Assembly (NCBI GenBank): GCA_020746875.1
Contig: JAGTJL010000008.1
Coordinates: 806,001-870,000 of the forward strand
Direction of reading: 5' to 3'
DNA length: 64,000 nucleotides
Source: Rhexocercosporidium sp. MPI-PUGE-AT-0058
Lineage: Eukaryota > Ascomycota > Leotiomycetes > Helotiales
Below the pieces are notes generated by a model that was not told the DNA's origin, made no database searches, and saw only the letters and a program-made list of their open reading frames with translations. Below, one piece after another: positions 23,865-35,700 of the stretch; position 1 is the first letter of the stretch; each line of letters begins with the position of its first letter. Made by a program: the position numbers and the translations under genes.

Positions 23865-24968
23865 TCAAGAAGTAGCAGCCTTGACTTTCTCAGCCTTGGC
23901 CTTCTTAGCCTTGGAAATCTCCCGGGGATCCTCACATTTGGATTTCCAGCCATTGGCATATTTGAAGTTAAGCTCCGCCAAGTTCATAGTAAGATCATCC
24001 GTAGTACCCCCTTTCTTCTTGTGAATAACAGAGTGTAGATTGTTCCAACCACGAGGCAAGTATTTCTTCGGCTCCAAACCATGCCCCAACAACCGATGTC
24101 TGATGATACGGTTGTAGATATCGGTAATAGCCTTGAAATCCTTTCCGCTGATTCCCCGACCACATGAAATGATACCCGAGATTACCAAGAAAACCAACAA
24201 CTCCATATCCTCAGTATGAACCTTGAGTTGACATCCATTATCATCGTTTACGGCATCGTTTCGGTTCTTGATTGGGGTAGGAGGGTCAATATCGTTGAAA
24301 GATTGGAGCAAGACATCTTGATTGCGGAAGATGAATCCCATTGAGAGGGTACCCTTGTCATTAGGGTGAGGCTTAGTGGGACAAACGAGGTCACTCTTGA
24401 TGAGGCGGAGCTATTCACATTAGCGATTACAATTAAGAAAGTGAGTATGAGGAAATGACTTACCTCCTTCGTGGAGTATTCACCCTTAACCTTGGCATAG
24501 TTGACACCGGTAGCTTTGGCATCGCGCTTCCAAGCAATGTCAGCAATGGTCAAGTGAAGGAGAGAGGTGAGTAGGAGGGTGAGTTCAAACCTTCTTGGCA
24601 CAATACTTTGGCTTGCGGATGACAATATTGGCAGCCTTCTTGGTAGAAGATGAACGCTTGAGAACGGCAGACTTAATGATCTTAGCTGGGCGAACAAGAG
24701 GTTTCTGCGTGAGCTCAGGAGCGGCAGCCTTAACAGCCTTTTCGACTTGAGCAACGGTTGACTTGACGGCATTGCGAGTGCTAGACTTAGAGACGCGCGA
24801 TGGTCGAGCGAGGGTTGGTGGCTCAGCTACCTCACTCTTGACTTGATTGGCTTTCTTGAGAGCAGCAGCAGACTTCTTGGCCTTTGGAGGAGAAGGCTGA
24901 GGGATCTTGGAGTCAGGAGGCACAGCGACGACGCCTCGGCCCTTGCGGGTGGGGACGTTGGGAGCCAT
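23865..24968 (-). CDS. Lysine-rich protein A of unknown function (paralogue of the gene at 41556-42746)
   Basis: Three exons, 24591-24968, 24464-24526 and 23865-24410, both introns in phase 0, 328 residues. Introns have CTGAC and CTAAT branch sites. Exon 1 encodes a basic low-complexity region rich in Lys, Ala, Pro and Ser with no hydrophobic segment, like a disordered nuclear tail. Exon 3 encodes a folded-looking part with KDFKAITDIYNR, LPRGWNNLHSVI and a Lys/Ala-rich end (KAKKAKAEKVKAA). I do not recognise a named domain. The second gene at 41.6 kb has the same exon plan, a DYIALADAFNR...YKGWNDVNSAL segment in the matching place and a matching promoter. A nuclear or DNA-binding role is only a guess from composition. 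Confidence 0.75.
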
Positions 24969-25038
24969 GATGGCTGACGAATTTTGGGTGATGTGAAAGA
25001 AGAAGGAGAAACCGATCTCGAGAAAGAGGAGCGGGGGA

Positions 25039-25085
25039 TTTATAGCACTCGAGGCTCAGCCTGATATCGAGGAGTGATTGCGCTA
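25039..25085 (-). promoter_or_regulatory. TATA and paired upstream elements of lysine-rich gene A
   Basis: Minus-strand TATAAA (TTTATA as printed, 25039-25044) is about 70 bases from the ATG. GCTCAGCCTGA is printed at 25054-25064 and GCGCTA at 25080-25085. The same three blocks occur upstream of gene B with spacings that differ by one base. A further AGCGCTAG is printed at 25104-25111. Confidence 0.6.
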
Positions 25086-25987
25086 AGGGAATGATCCCTG
25101 TCTAGCGCTAGTCAAGCGAGCAACCTCGAGCGCGGATGAGGTGAAATTCGCTGCTTCAGGCAGGAATTTTGCTGACAGAGGAAGTTTTGGAGGCAGAGAA
25201 GGTTCTAGAGATGGAGAGAGCGTATTTCTGTAGATTAAAGGGAGCCTATGGCTAATACATGGGAGATTGAAGTCTTGTAGGGGTTCAATTTTGTTTGTTT
25301 ACTTTCTTCTTGATCCCGTGTTACGTCACCAGCAAGCGTTAAGTGCTTTTGGGACATGCTTTCGCGGGCATATTGAGGTTCACGTGGTTGAGAGATGATT
25401 TCTGATCTAGAAGAAACAATTTTATTTGTTCGCAAAGTACTTAGGTACTAATAAGTATCATCGTCACCAGAGGAAGAACATTCCCGCTCAGAATCCTTCC
25501 CTCCGTCGTACAGATGCGAATATCGCAAAGGCTGCCACCGGAAAACAGAAAAACCTTTAGGACCACCCATGATACCTCAGTATCCTCCATAGAGAAGGAG
25601 ACAACAGTCTCCCGATTCATGTGACCAAAATAAGGACTCCGGATGCAACTGGTACAGAAAAACAAAAAGGTCAATAGCAAAAGCAAGAATCAATTGTCGC
25701 AAGTCAGGCCATTTATCATCCGTCCTGGAGAAAACACCAGTTCTGTAAAGCTCTACCAACCAAGGTCACTCCCAGGCATACCTCAAGACAGATCTGCTGA
25801 AGTGAACAGACTGAGGCAGCTGGAAATCCGATACCCTTGTCGTGAAGATGCAGTACCGCAAGCTTGTAATTATGAGGCGTGTTAAGAGCTGTGACGAAGC
25901 AGCAAATTTTCGATGGAATGTTGATACAGGAATCAATGTTGAAGAACAAATGAAGTCGTCTTGTCAGGGAGACTTCCCGAGTCTGAT
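25086..25987. other. Intergenic between two minus-strand genes
   Basis: Holds the far promoter of lysine-rich gene A and the 3' region of the dynamin gene. Short open frames on both strands overlap each other and show no motif. Confidence 0.45.
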
Positions 25988-28900
25988 TCAAATTGCACTG
26001 GGACCGATGGAACCGCTACTGTCTCTTCTCGCCGCCTTGTTTGGAGACGAAAATTGACTCTCCTCGGGGTCATGCTCGCTCCCAAAGGGAGGAGATCCGT
26101 AGTAGCCGTTGACAGCAGCATCACCGCCTCGTGTTTCATCGTCAAACTTGTCTCCATGCTTTCGGTTAAACTCTACCTGAAGCTGGTTGAGGATATTGGT
26201 AAATTGAAGGAGCTGTTCCTTCTTCAACTTCAGGGCGTTACGCCTGATGGAAATCTCAGCATTGCCTTCAAGAAGCTTCCGGCAGGTGTTTTCGCCTGCA
26301 CATTGTTAGCAAGTAATTACAAGATGAGTTTGGGACTGAAAACTTACTTTCGCCATCGTTGAGTCCAAGTGAGTCTTCAAGAAGATCAACAATACCGAGC
26401 TTGATGGTCTGGAAGTATCTCGCATTCATGTTTGCACAGACGGTATCGGTGAATCGAATTCTGGCAGTTGTGTAGTAACCTCTAATGTAAGCAGCAACAC
26501 TAAGCTCCTTGGAGTACTTGTCTGGACCTAGCTGCTGGTCTGTGATAGAGTTCTTGAATTTCTCTTCGTCGTTGACCTTGACTCCGTTGTGGATTTGATT
26601 CGCGACATAGCAGTCGAGCCGGAGCTTGCGTCGTTGTGCAGTCAATGCGTCCAGTGCCTCCTGCTTGTAGCGGTTGAACGACTCATCGTTGATGGTAAAC
26701 AAGCTAGTTCTCTCCGTTTCGAAGAACTCGCGAGTGATTTTGCGCTGCTCTTTTTCCTTCTCGTCGAGGAATTTCTCAACCTGCCTTTTGGAACTTCGGT
26801 ACAACTCTGTGTGTATGTACTTTTCGAGGACACTCTCCAGAATCGACAGCATGCCCTTCCGCAGTGCCTCAAATGTACAAGTGATGAAGGTGTCAAGAGG
26901 ACCTGACCATGCCGAGATAGCTTTCAGGGCGTAGTCGACCCGTACTCGATGATTGACGAAACCAGGAATACCAGGGAAAGCATTACTCTCAATCGCAGAT
27001 CGAATTTGCATGATGCTAAGAGATCCCCAACCGGAGTCAAGATATCCTTGATAGAAAGGACCGAAATCAGCTTTGTTGAGCTTCTGGAACATGGCAGACC
27101 TTCTTGGCCTAGGGTTGATGATCTTCCGAGGAGTTCTTTCCTCCTGCTTGACTGCCTGATCCACATCAGGTGGCTTTGAGTACTCGCGGTTGTTAGGGGC
27201 TGCCCTAGAGCTTGAATTGCTTCCTCTGACTCTATTTTCACCATTATGATCGCCATCATAGCCCCGCTTCCTATCGCGAGGAGTCGAGACTATACTCATC
27301 CCATCATCAGATTCATCGTCCAAGACAATGACAGGGTTCTCATTATCCGAATTGGCCTTGCAAACGCAGCCAGGTCTCATAACTTCTGTAGCAAGGAGGA
27401 ATTGATGGCAAAGCTTCTTCCACTCGCTGTGGAACGAGTTTCTGACAGAAGTGGAGCCATTTGCAAGAAGCTCTTGAACGCGATTGCTAAATTCGTGGAG
27501 CTCTCGACGGACAATGTGCTGAACTCTGTCATTTGGGACTTCAGGTAACAAAGCTAGTTGCTCGTCAACTTCTTGGCTTTGATTGTTGATCTTTTGGGTC
27601 AGGTCCGGGATGCTACAATTGGTCAGTTTAAGTACGTCTCAGCATGATGATAATTGCGATCATACCTGTTCCAAATCAAACTAGCAAACTGCTTCGAAAG
27701 ATATTTCTGAATAGCAGCTGTTCCACATACATCCCTGTACGGATGCCACTGACCACCTTCTCTCCAAAGCGGATCGGTATCGAAGAAATCTTTCTCCAAT
27801 TTTCTGGCATCATCGTGATATGTCTCGGCTGCAAGTTTTGCATCGGCACCAGGCTGCTTGGTAACGAAATAACCAAGAGGCAATACGTACTTTTGCTTCT
27901 TGAAGATATTATCGTAGTCGAGGTGGGCCGTCGCACTGGCTTGCAGTCTATCAGGCATAGTGAGTACGCCAATGCATCGACCCTCAGCCTTGTTTGCGGT
28001 GATGACTGCCTTCGTACGGGATAGACCAGGATCGTTCTGCATCGTGATAGTACAGATGATCAAAGCATTTTTGTGACGGATGTACTTCTGGGTCATGTTT
28101 TCAAAGACCTTGATCAGATACTCTTGTGTTGTGTCTTCAGCATTTTGAAACAAACCTGGCAAGTCGTAGAATGACAAGTCCGGCAGTCCGGGGCCGTAGA
28201 TCTCAACAGAAATCACGTTAGGCGAGAACTTCGCCTCATCGGCATGAGGACCAAATCGTCGTCGTTGTTCGTACTCTTCATTTCCTGGAATGAACGATCT
28301 TACATCTTGGCTTGGATTGAGGAGCGCAACTTGGGCCATCTTCAACGCCTCTTCCAGTTGAGATTTGTGCGTGATAGTCATGAATGACTTTGTCTCCATA
28401 GGTCTCTCGCTTTGTACCCAGCCTGGAAATTGGACATTGTTCCGGGTCTTCTGAGGGAAGTACGACAGTTGCAAAGACACGACACATCGCCAGGTATCCG
28501 CTTGTGAGGTCTTGATGTTTGTCGGGCAACGCGTGCACATGCTCTGACCCTTCGGAAGGTTGATTCCAGCAATTGCTCCCATGAGCGAGCTCTTGCCAGC
28601 ACTTTGATCTCCTACGAGAACCAGTTCGGGAAGCTCGGTATCAACGCTTTGAAGACCAATCTTCTTCAGCTGCTCAATGGTATCAATGAGTCTCTTTGCA
28701 TCACGACCTACGATCTCGAGGCTATTGGTCTCTAGTGGGCGCATGACGGTTGGTTGATGTTGGCTGTGAGACGAGGGAGTTGGGCGAGAAGTCCGAGAAG
28801 GAATTGAGGGCGGTGATGGCGCTGTGAAAAGAGAAGAGTTAGCCCTTTGCAGTGGTAGTATGGAAGGAAAACAAACTTAAGGTAGATCTTCGCTGCTGCT

Positions 28901-29111
28901 TGATGGTTTGACCGGTTCTGTCGTACTCCATCTGAAGGCCGTGATCCGGAAAAGCCTGATTCTCGTATGGATCTTCGAGAGTGTTAACCGTCAAGTCAAT
29001 CTCGACTTTGATTGGAGTTGGTGTACGACTCGGATGAGAGCTTGGGTCGGGAGTCTGAAGTCCAAATGCGGTTGACTCACGCTTCAGAGATCTACGTCCA
29101 GCAGGAGCCAT
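25988..29111 (-). CDS. Dynamin-like large GTPase
   Basis: Four exons, 28877-29111, 27666-28821, 26348-27612 and 25988-26295, in phase, 987 residues. Residues 1-104 are a Ser/Pro-rich extension without a domain. The GTPase domain begins near 115: P-loop GDQSAGKSS near 149, switch threonine in MCTRCPTNI, and DLPG near 295-300. The fourth motif is TMPDRL where dynamins usually have TKPD. A stalk follows, interrupted near residues 540-610 by a charged insert (DDESDDGM, then DRKRGYDGDHNGENR) ending in a basic PRPRR patch. The last exon encodes a GED-like helix and a polar tail. It resembles fungal Mx/dynamin-related proteins rather than Dnm1 or Vps1. The membrane it acts on is unknown; the basic insert could hint at nuclear entry. 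Confidence 0.85.
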
Positions 29112-31033
29112 GATCAAGGTACGGTATATGTACCCACAGATGCTCTGGCGGCGCAAGGATCTGAGATCGAAGAAAGGTCAGTATGCGAAGCACTTCCTAG
29201 AAAGGTGAAGCTCTGATCTCAAGTACCCAGAATGTCAGGGCAAGCAGTAGATTCAAGATGTGGTAAAGAAGGTGAATGGATATTTCGATTCCATACTGCA
29301 CACTTTCGGCAGTGAGTGCTCGTGCAAAATCGCAAAGACGAGTCGCAGAGCCGCAAAGCGACAAGGAAGGCTTGAAAGGCAGTCTCATGGAGAGAGGGTG
29401 TATGAAGAAGGGGGGTGTGAGGCTTGGTGGTGGAATTAACCTACCTTTGCTGTAGAGATGGAGATGGCCGATGTCAGCCTTTGAAGTGAAAGGATGAAGA
29501 TCTCTTCCAATGGTTGCGATGAAGGGGGGGATGAGCAAATGAGTGCAGTTGCGCCACTAGAATTTCTCCTTGATCGTACAAGGGAGAGGTAGCGTAGAGG
29601 TGGGAAGAAATGCGAAGAGCGGAGTGCGTTGTGTGATGTTGATGGAAGAAAACGGTTGGGCGATTGAGTGAAGGCTGAGATAACAAAGATGAGGGAAGCG
29701 AAGAAGCTAGTGCTTGTGCAGGGCAGCAAACAGAGGGGACTAGGTACAATGCCTTTCTTCGGTGCCGACGCAGCTGGGAGGTCGGAGAATATTCAGATTG
29801 AGATGTTGGAAAAAGATTTAAGTTGAAAAGAAGTCAGATTATGACAGGAAAGCAAACAGCTTCGAGGGCCAAGACTCGGTGGACAAGTAACTCAGTAACC
29901 GAAGGTTGGAAAATCCGCAGCGAGAGCACAGCCGGTAAAAGGGCAATTAGTAGATAGTACTTTTCCTCCGAGAATATATCCTCCTCTTTATATTTGCACA
30001 AGTCTCACGAAACTTCCTCGCTGCGACGAATCAACACGTCCAATTCAGAAGTCTCAACCTCCCATTTCATTCTCGCGGCGCGAACTCATGCCGTAACGAA
30101 CGCGTAAAGTGCATGCATGATGCATGAGACCATTGGAGTTCAATGCCCAATTGAAAGCAAGTCCAATTTTCAGTTCAGGTCAAATCCCGGCGATCGAGAA
30201 GTTGTTTGTTTAAACATGCTTTGAGGCTCTCGAAGCAAACCACAAGCGAGATCCCGCTACGAGGGCAACACCAGCAAAAGAGAATCTGACTTGTGATTTT
30301 TCCAGAGGAACAGCGAGAGGAGTTAACAGCTCCAGAAAATATGACGGGGCTGCAAAGGGAGGGGCGGTGTGTTTCGACTGGGCGCCACCCGGCTAGAAGA
30401 GCAAGCAAACTTTCACGGTTCTTCACATCAAGCACACTGCTTTTGTATGGGAGCATCGTGAGGATCTGTGAAATGTATTCACACTCGGTTTTGAAGAACA
30501 GGATCTGTGGTCTTGGCTGCACAATCACCCCTGTAGGCTTCAAAACAAATGCCACACTCATGCAACTTGAGAAGAAGGGAAGCCTGGGGACTTCACCCAG
30601 CTCAGCTTGAGTCGCAAAGACTCGCAATCCAACCCACCTGTTCATTCCATTTCCTTTTTACATTATCCAGCTGCAGCAACAGCCAGCAGGAGGTCGGCTT
30701 TCAATCGTCCAGAGGCATCCATTGCTTCATTTCAATTTATTGGTCGTTGAGTCACGTCAGTTCGATGTAGGAGAGAAGTAGGAGAAGGCCGCGATAGAGG
30801 CTTCTCGTCGTAGTGAAAAGAAATCGAAATCCGCGATGCCCAGGTTTCTGTTTCTGCGAAGCAAAAGCCCCAAGTCACCCACGCCCACGTCATGTGATGA
30901 CGCTACGGCCAGACCCTTGTCAGGAGAAGGCAAGTGCGGCCTCTGTAAACCAAAAGTTTACGAGGCCAAAGTGTTAAGCTCAATTGCTACGTAACCCACC
31001 AGGAACTCAAGAAACGAGAAGAAAAAACTCAAG
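29112..31033. other. Divergent intergenic region, 1.9 kb
   Basis: Lies between the dynamin gene (-) and the GDP-mannose pyrophosphorylase gene (+). It is rich in CT/GA patches near 29400-29760 that may be leader of the dynamin transcript. A 156-codon open frame at 30175-30645 (-) has no motif and is not called. Confidence 0.45.
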
Positions 31034-32520
31034 ATGTCTTTGCAGATTCCACACAGAGAGAAGGCTAATGGCTCGCACGCCGCTACAAAGGCTGTCATCT
31101 TGGTAAGCTGGGAACTTCAAGACCTACTGAAAGGGGGACTGACGGGGATCACAGGTTGGCGGCCCTTCAAGAGGAACTCGATTCAGACCTTTGTCGCTGG
31201 ATCTGCCAAAGGTACGGCACACTTCGCAGACCTTTTGCAGAATGCTATATACTGAATATACCTGAATAGCCACTCTTTGAAGTTGCTGGACACCCCATCG
31301 TCTGGCATTGCCTCACCGCTATCGCCAAAGTCCCCGCCATTCAAGAAGTATGCATGATTGGATACTACGACGAATCTGTCTTCCGCGACTTCATCAAAGA
31401 CTCCTCGAAGGAATTCCCGCAAATCAAGATTAACTACTTGAGAGAGTACCAGGCTCTGGGAACGGCTGGAGGACTCTACCACTTCCGCGATGCTATTCTG
31501 AAGGGCAAGCCTGAGCGCTTCTTCGTTCTCAACGCAGATGTCTGCTGTTCGTTCCCTTTGAACGACATGCTCAAGCTTTTCGAGGACAGAGATGCAGAGG
31601 CTGTTATTCTTGGTACTCGGGTCAGCGAGGATGCTGCTAGCAATTTTGGATGCATTGTCTCAGACGCACACACCCGCCGAGTCCTACATTACGTTGAGAA
31701 GCCCGAATCCCACATCTCGAACCTGATCAACTGCGGCGTCTACCTCTTTGCCACCGAGTGCATCTTCCCCTCCATTCGAAGCGCTATCAAGAAGCGTACA
31801 GAGCGTCCAAGACTCGTCTCCTACCCCTCCTCCGAGAACCTCGAATCCTCCTTCTTCCAAGATGACGACGAGGAAACAAAGAACGAGGTGCTGCGATTGG
31901 AGCAGGATATCTTGAGTGACTTAGCGGACAGCAAGCAATTCTTCGTCTACGAGACCAAGGATTTCTGGAGACAGATCAAGACTGCTGGTTCGGCTGTCCC
32001 AGCAAATGCTTTGTACCTTCAGAAGGCGTGGCAGACTGGATCCAAGGAGTTGGCCAAGGCATCTGCGAACATCCTCCCACCTGTCTTCATTCACCCTACC
32101 GCGCACGTAGACCCTACTGCTAAGCTTGGACCCAATGTTTCCATCGGCCCTCGAGTCACTGTTGGAGCAGGTGTCAGAATCAAGGAGTCAATTGTTTTGG
32201 AGGATTCTGAGATCAAGCACGATGCCTGCGTTCTGTACTCTATCATCGGATGGAACAGCCGAGTTGGTGCTTGGGCCCGTGTTGAGGGTACACCTACGCC
32301 AGTCAACAGCCACACCACTAGCATCATCAAGAACGGCGTCAAGGTCCAGAGCATCACCATCCTGGGCAAGGAGTGTGGCGTTGGAGATGAAGTTCGTGTC
32401 CAGAACTGCGTTTGCCTTCCTTTCAAGGAGTTGAAGCGGGCAAGTTATATCCTCCCCTCCATGACCAAGCAAGCTTCCTACTAACGATAATAGGATGTTG
32501 CCAACGAGGTGATCATGTAG
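31034..32520 (+). CDS. GDP-mannose pyrophosphorylase alpha-type subunit (GMPPA-like)
   Basis: Four exons, 31034-31102, 31155-31211, 31270-32439 and 32494-32520, 440 residues. The nucleotide-binding motif GGPSRGTRFRPLS spans the exon 1/2 region near residue 25. YQALGTAGGLYHFRDAIL, FFVLNADVCCSFPL and HYVEKPESHISNLINCGVYLF follow, then a left-handed beta-helix (FIHPTAHVDPTAKLGPNVSI, VTVGAGV) and GWNSRVGAWARVEGTP. These match the alpha (GMPPA) subunit better than the catalytic beta subunit. It acts in the cytosol in or beside GDP-mannose synthesis for glycosylation and cell-wall mannan. The last intron begins GCAAGT, not GT. Splicing it gives KELKRDVANEVIM, like the family's end; without splicing the protein would end in an unrelated 15-residue tail. 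Confidence 0.88.
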
Positions 32521-33335
32521 TTAGTTTCTTGGAAATCTTGCAGCGCGGGGCCATCAATACCAGGCGTTTTCCTGGCCTGACTTTTAATTTTCAGATGATT
32601 CTCGTTTGGGCATTGCCGTAAGAAAAGTACCTTCTTTAGATAGTTCTTGAGAGAGAGAAACTCTACGGAGTATGCATCTTGATATCGCGCTATTCAAAAA
32701 GATATTTGGTTCCCATTGGGTAACCTTAGCTTGCTAATCAGTCATTGGGACCATGTTTCCGCCTCTGTGATCCCTACATCACACTCTTTCTCCATCTTGC
32801 TGCTCTAAATTGGCGTAAACGCCGACGGTGTCTCCTCGGTTCGGCAATAAGATTGTGCAGATAAAGCTTTTACCCCTCGGCGGGGCAGGATTGCCGCTCC
32901 CCCCAACAGCTTCACGAGCAGCTTACAAATATGTCTCCCTGTTATGCAAGAGAATCAAGCGAAAGCCGTCATTTACTTTGTACTACTAGATTTTCATTCC
33001 CTCATCCTGGATTAGAGAGCTGTAGGACAGGAAAAACTAGTGTTTTGCGTGGACAAACGTGGGCCAGGAGAAATTTCGGCATTGCGAGGTGACATCATTA
33101 TGGTTTGAGTTCTTCTCCTTTCCAATTTGTTTATAAGCTGCTATAACACTCCTTTGGTCGAATGTCCTCCCTTTCTGGAACATTCGTTTGTTTTCTCTCT
33201 CTCTCTCTCTCTACTTCAATCACAGTCTTCCCGTGCTTAACAACTGAACCTACTTCTGCTACTCAATCAATCTTCTGTTACTTGAATCATCAGTGTCTTT
33301 TCATCCTCTCCTCAACAGACATCACGACCTTCAAG
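32521..33335. other. Intergenic, promoter of the NADPH dehydrogenase gene
   Basis: 815 bases without a gene. The last 170 bases are CT-rich leader with a TC microsatellite. Confidence 0.45.
33194..33212 (+). repeat. TC dinucleotide microsatellite
   Basis: An uninterrupted run of about nine to ten TC units in the probable leader of the NADPH dehydrogenase gene. Pyrimidine tracts are common just before fungal transcription starts. Confidence 0.8.
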
Positions 33336-34708
33336 ATGTCGACTCACCACGCTGTTCCAACCAAACACGGTGAGACCGAGCCTGGAAAGAAAGGAATTCC
33401 TAACAAAGCCGCACCTGGCGTGAGTACCTAGTCTACTGCCATGTTCTGCAACATTCGATTGACATATAACAGGTTTCATACTTCACACCAGCCCAAGAAC
33501 CTCCTGCTGGAACAGCCACTGATCCACAACCAGATGGAAAGTCCATCCCGAAAGTCTTCCAACCCCTAACCATCCGCGGAACAACCTTCCAGAACCGCAT
33601 CTTCCTCTCCCCATTATGCCAATACTCTTCTGAGAATGGACATTTCACCGCTTGGCAATTCGCTCATCTTGGTGGTATCTTCACTCGAGGCCCAGGACTT
33701 TCTATAATTGAGGCTACGGCAGTTGTCCCAGAAGGCAGGATCACACCTGAGGATAGTGGTATTTGGAGTGACGAGCACATTGAGGGTGAATGGGGATTGA
33801 AGAAAGTGACGGAGTTTGCACATTCGCAAGGGCAGAAGATCGGTATTCAGCTCGCCCACGCTGGTCGTAAAGCATCAACTGTCGCGCCTTGGTTGAATAT
33901 GGGTGCTACGGCCACGGAAGACGTCAATGGCTGGCCAAACAACGTCCGGGCGCCGTCCGCAATTCCATACAATGATGTCTTCCCCCAGCCAACCGCCCTG
34001 ACACTCGAGGACATCGAATCGCTGAAGAAGAACTGGGTGGCGGCTGTTGAGCGGGCGGTCAAGGCTGGCTTCGATGTCATCGAAATCCACAACGCTCACG
34101 GATATCTGTTCCACGAATTCCTCTCCCCGGTCGCCAACAAGCGGACTGACAAATACGGTGGCTCTTTCGAAAACCGTACTCGTCTTACCCTCGAGATTGT
34201 GGAGCTGACGAGAAAGGCAATGCCAAAGGACATGCCTCTCTTCCTGCGAATCAGTGCTACTGATTGGTTGGACACAAACCCAGAGTATAAGGGCGAATCC
34301 TGGACTGTCGAAGATACGGTAAAGCTCGCTCCTCTTCTTGCGGAGCGCGGCGTTGATTTCTTGGATGTATCCTCGGGAGGTAATTCTCCTCTTCAGAAGA
34401 TCAAGGGTGGACCAGGATACCAGGCTCCATTCGCGAAGGCTGTCAAGAAAGCTGTTGGTGATAAGCTACTGGTTGGTACTGTGGGGTCTATCACGGACGG
34501 TAAGCAAGCAGAGGCTTTGTTGACGGGCAAGGGGAGTGAGGAGCAGGCGAGAGGAAGCCAGGAATTGGATGCTGTGCTTGTGGGACGCATGTTCCAAAAG
34601 GAACCTGGTTTGGTCTGGAGATTTGCCGAGGAGTTGGGCGTTGAGATCAATGTTGCGAACCAGATTAGATGGGGATTCGGAGGACGTCCTGGTGCTGCTA
34701 AGAAGTGA
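33336..34708 (+). CDS. Old yellow enzyme family NADPH dehydrogenase (YqjM-like)
   Basis: Two exons, 33336-33419 and 33473-34708, in phase, 439 residues. The FMN barrel shows SPLCQYSSENGHFTAWQFAH near residue 74 with the Cys typical of the YqjM (class II) branch, GRITPEDSGIWSDEHIEG, IGIQLAHAGRKAS near 150 and HNAHGYLFHEFLSPVANKR with the substrate-binding His/Asn pair. The phosphate-binding end LLVGTVGSITDGKQ and LVGRMFQKEPGLVWRFAEEL closes the barrel. The enzyme reduces activated C=C bonds of enones or xenobiotics with NADPH; the natural substrate is unknown. There is no signal peptide, so it is probably cytosolic. Confidence 0.9.
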
Positions 34709-35700
34709 GCGGTCGTTAGCATTGGAGAAGGCGCAGAGTGAGATTATTGTCTAGACTATGTTTATAGACTTGCAACTAGAACCTCATGACCGAAATATTT
34801 CATGTGTGGGGCGTTCTATGTCAAAAGAACCTTCTAATTATGTCCAGTAATCATATATCCGATTACATTTGAGGAGTCGACCTATCAATTTGAAGCTTTT
34901 CGGTGATACGCGTACGGCGAAGCGAGAAGGGGCGGGTGGAGTAGAGATGGGAGGAGGCGCGTGAGGACATTGACGTTGTCAGGCCCGAGTCTGTGTGTTA
35001 CTACTGACCCTAGACCAATAGAGTGGAACATCCAGCGGAGTTCAAACAGATATTGTTAACTGCAAATGTTTCATGGTGAGCGGAGGACTGACATGGAGAT
35101 GGAGGTGGATGGCAATGAGAGAGGAGGATGGATCCTCCCTCACATGGCTCTGATCTCTAAAAAAAAAAATTGTGTCCATTAATTTGATAAGATGGTAAGT
35201 AAAGTAATAATATAGTGTTAGAGAGCATGAGATGTAATCTATGTTTGTTTAGATTTTGCACATTTGTACAGAGTTGAATTTGGAAGCTGTGTAAGGTGAC
35301 TGCTCTTTGGTGATTCTGGGTCCCTATCATCAAGATCCCCTCATTACTGCCAAATTATTGCTTCAGTGCACTCCTTTGATCTGAGTATCTGGAGGGGGAT
35401 GGGCAAGGATTTCAAAGTGAGCTGTGAGACAGCCCTGACCAAAGACCAAAACCCTCTTTTGAGCTCTGTTGTCGTAGAAGGACTGCCAAAGGCGACTTGC
35501 ATTGATAAAATAAACAATACTGTACATATTTGTCAGAAACAACCTTATTAATAAATGAGAGGGGATTAATGAATATGAGAGCTGGCCACCTTCCCTGTAG
35601 AGCGCATAGCGAGTGCCACATCATAGGCGAGAAATGGGGGCAACAATCCCGCCATGCTCATTCTCAAGTATAATAGTATATCCTTCCTCAAGCAAGTCCG
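34709..35700. other. Intergenic, convergent 3' ends
   Basis: About 1 kb between the NADPH dehydrogenase (+) and the NACHT gene (-). A run of ten A bases lies near 35160. No gene seen. Confidence 0.5.

Noticed and set aside
30175..30645. 156-codon open frame on the minus strand between the dynamin and GMPPA genes
   Set aside because: No recognisable motif and no linked exon; it overlaps comparable frames on the other strand.
32440..32484. Reading straight through to a stop at 32484 in the GMPPA-like gene
   Set aside because: Gives a non-conserved tail; removing a GC-AG intron gives the family's conserved end.
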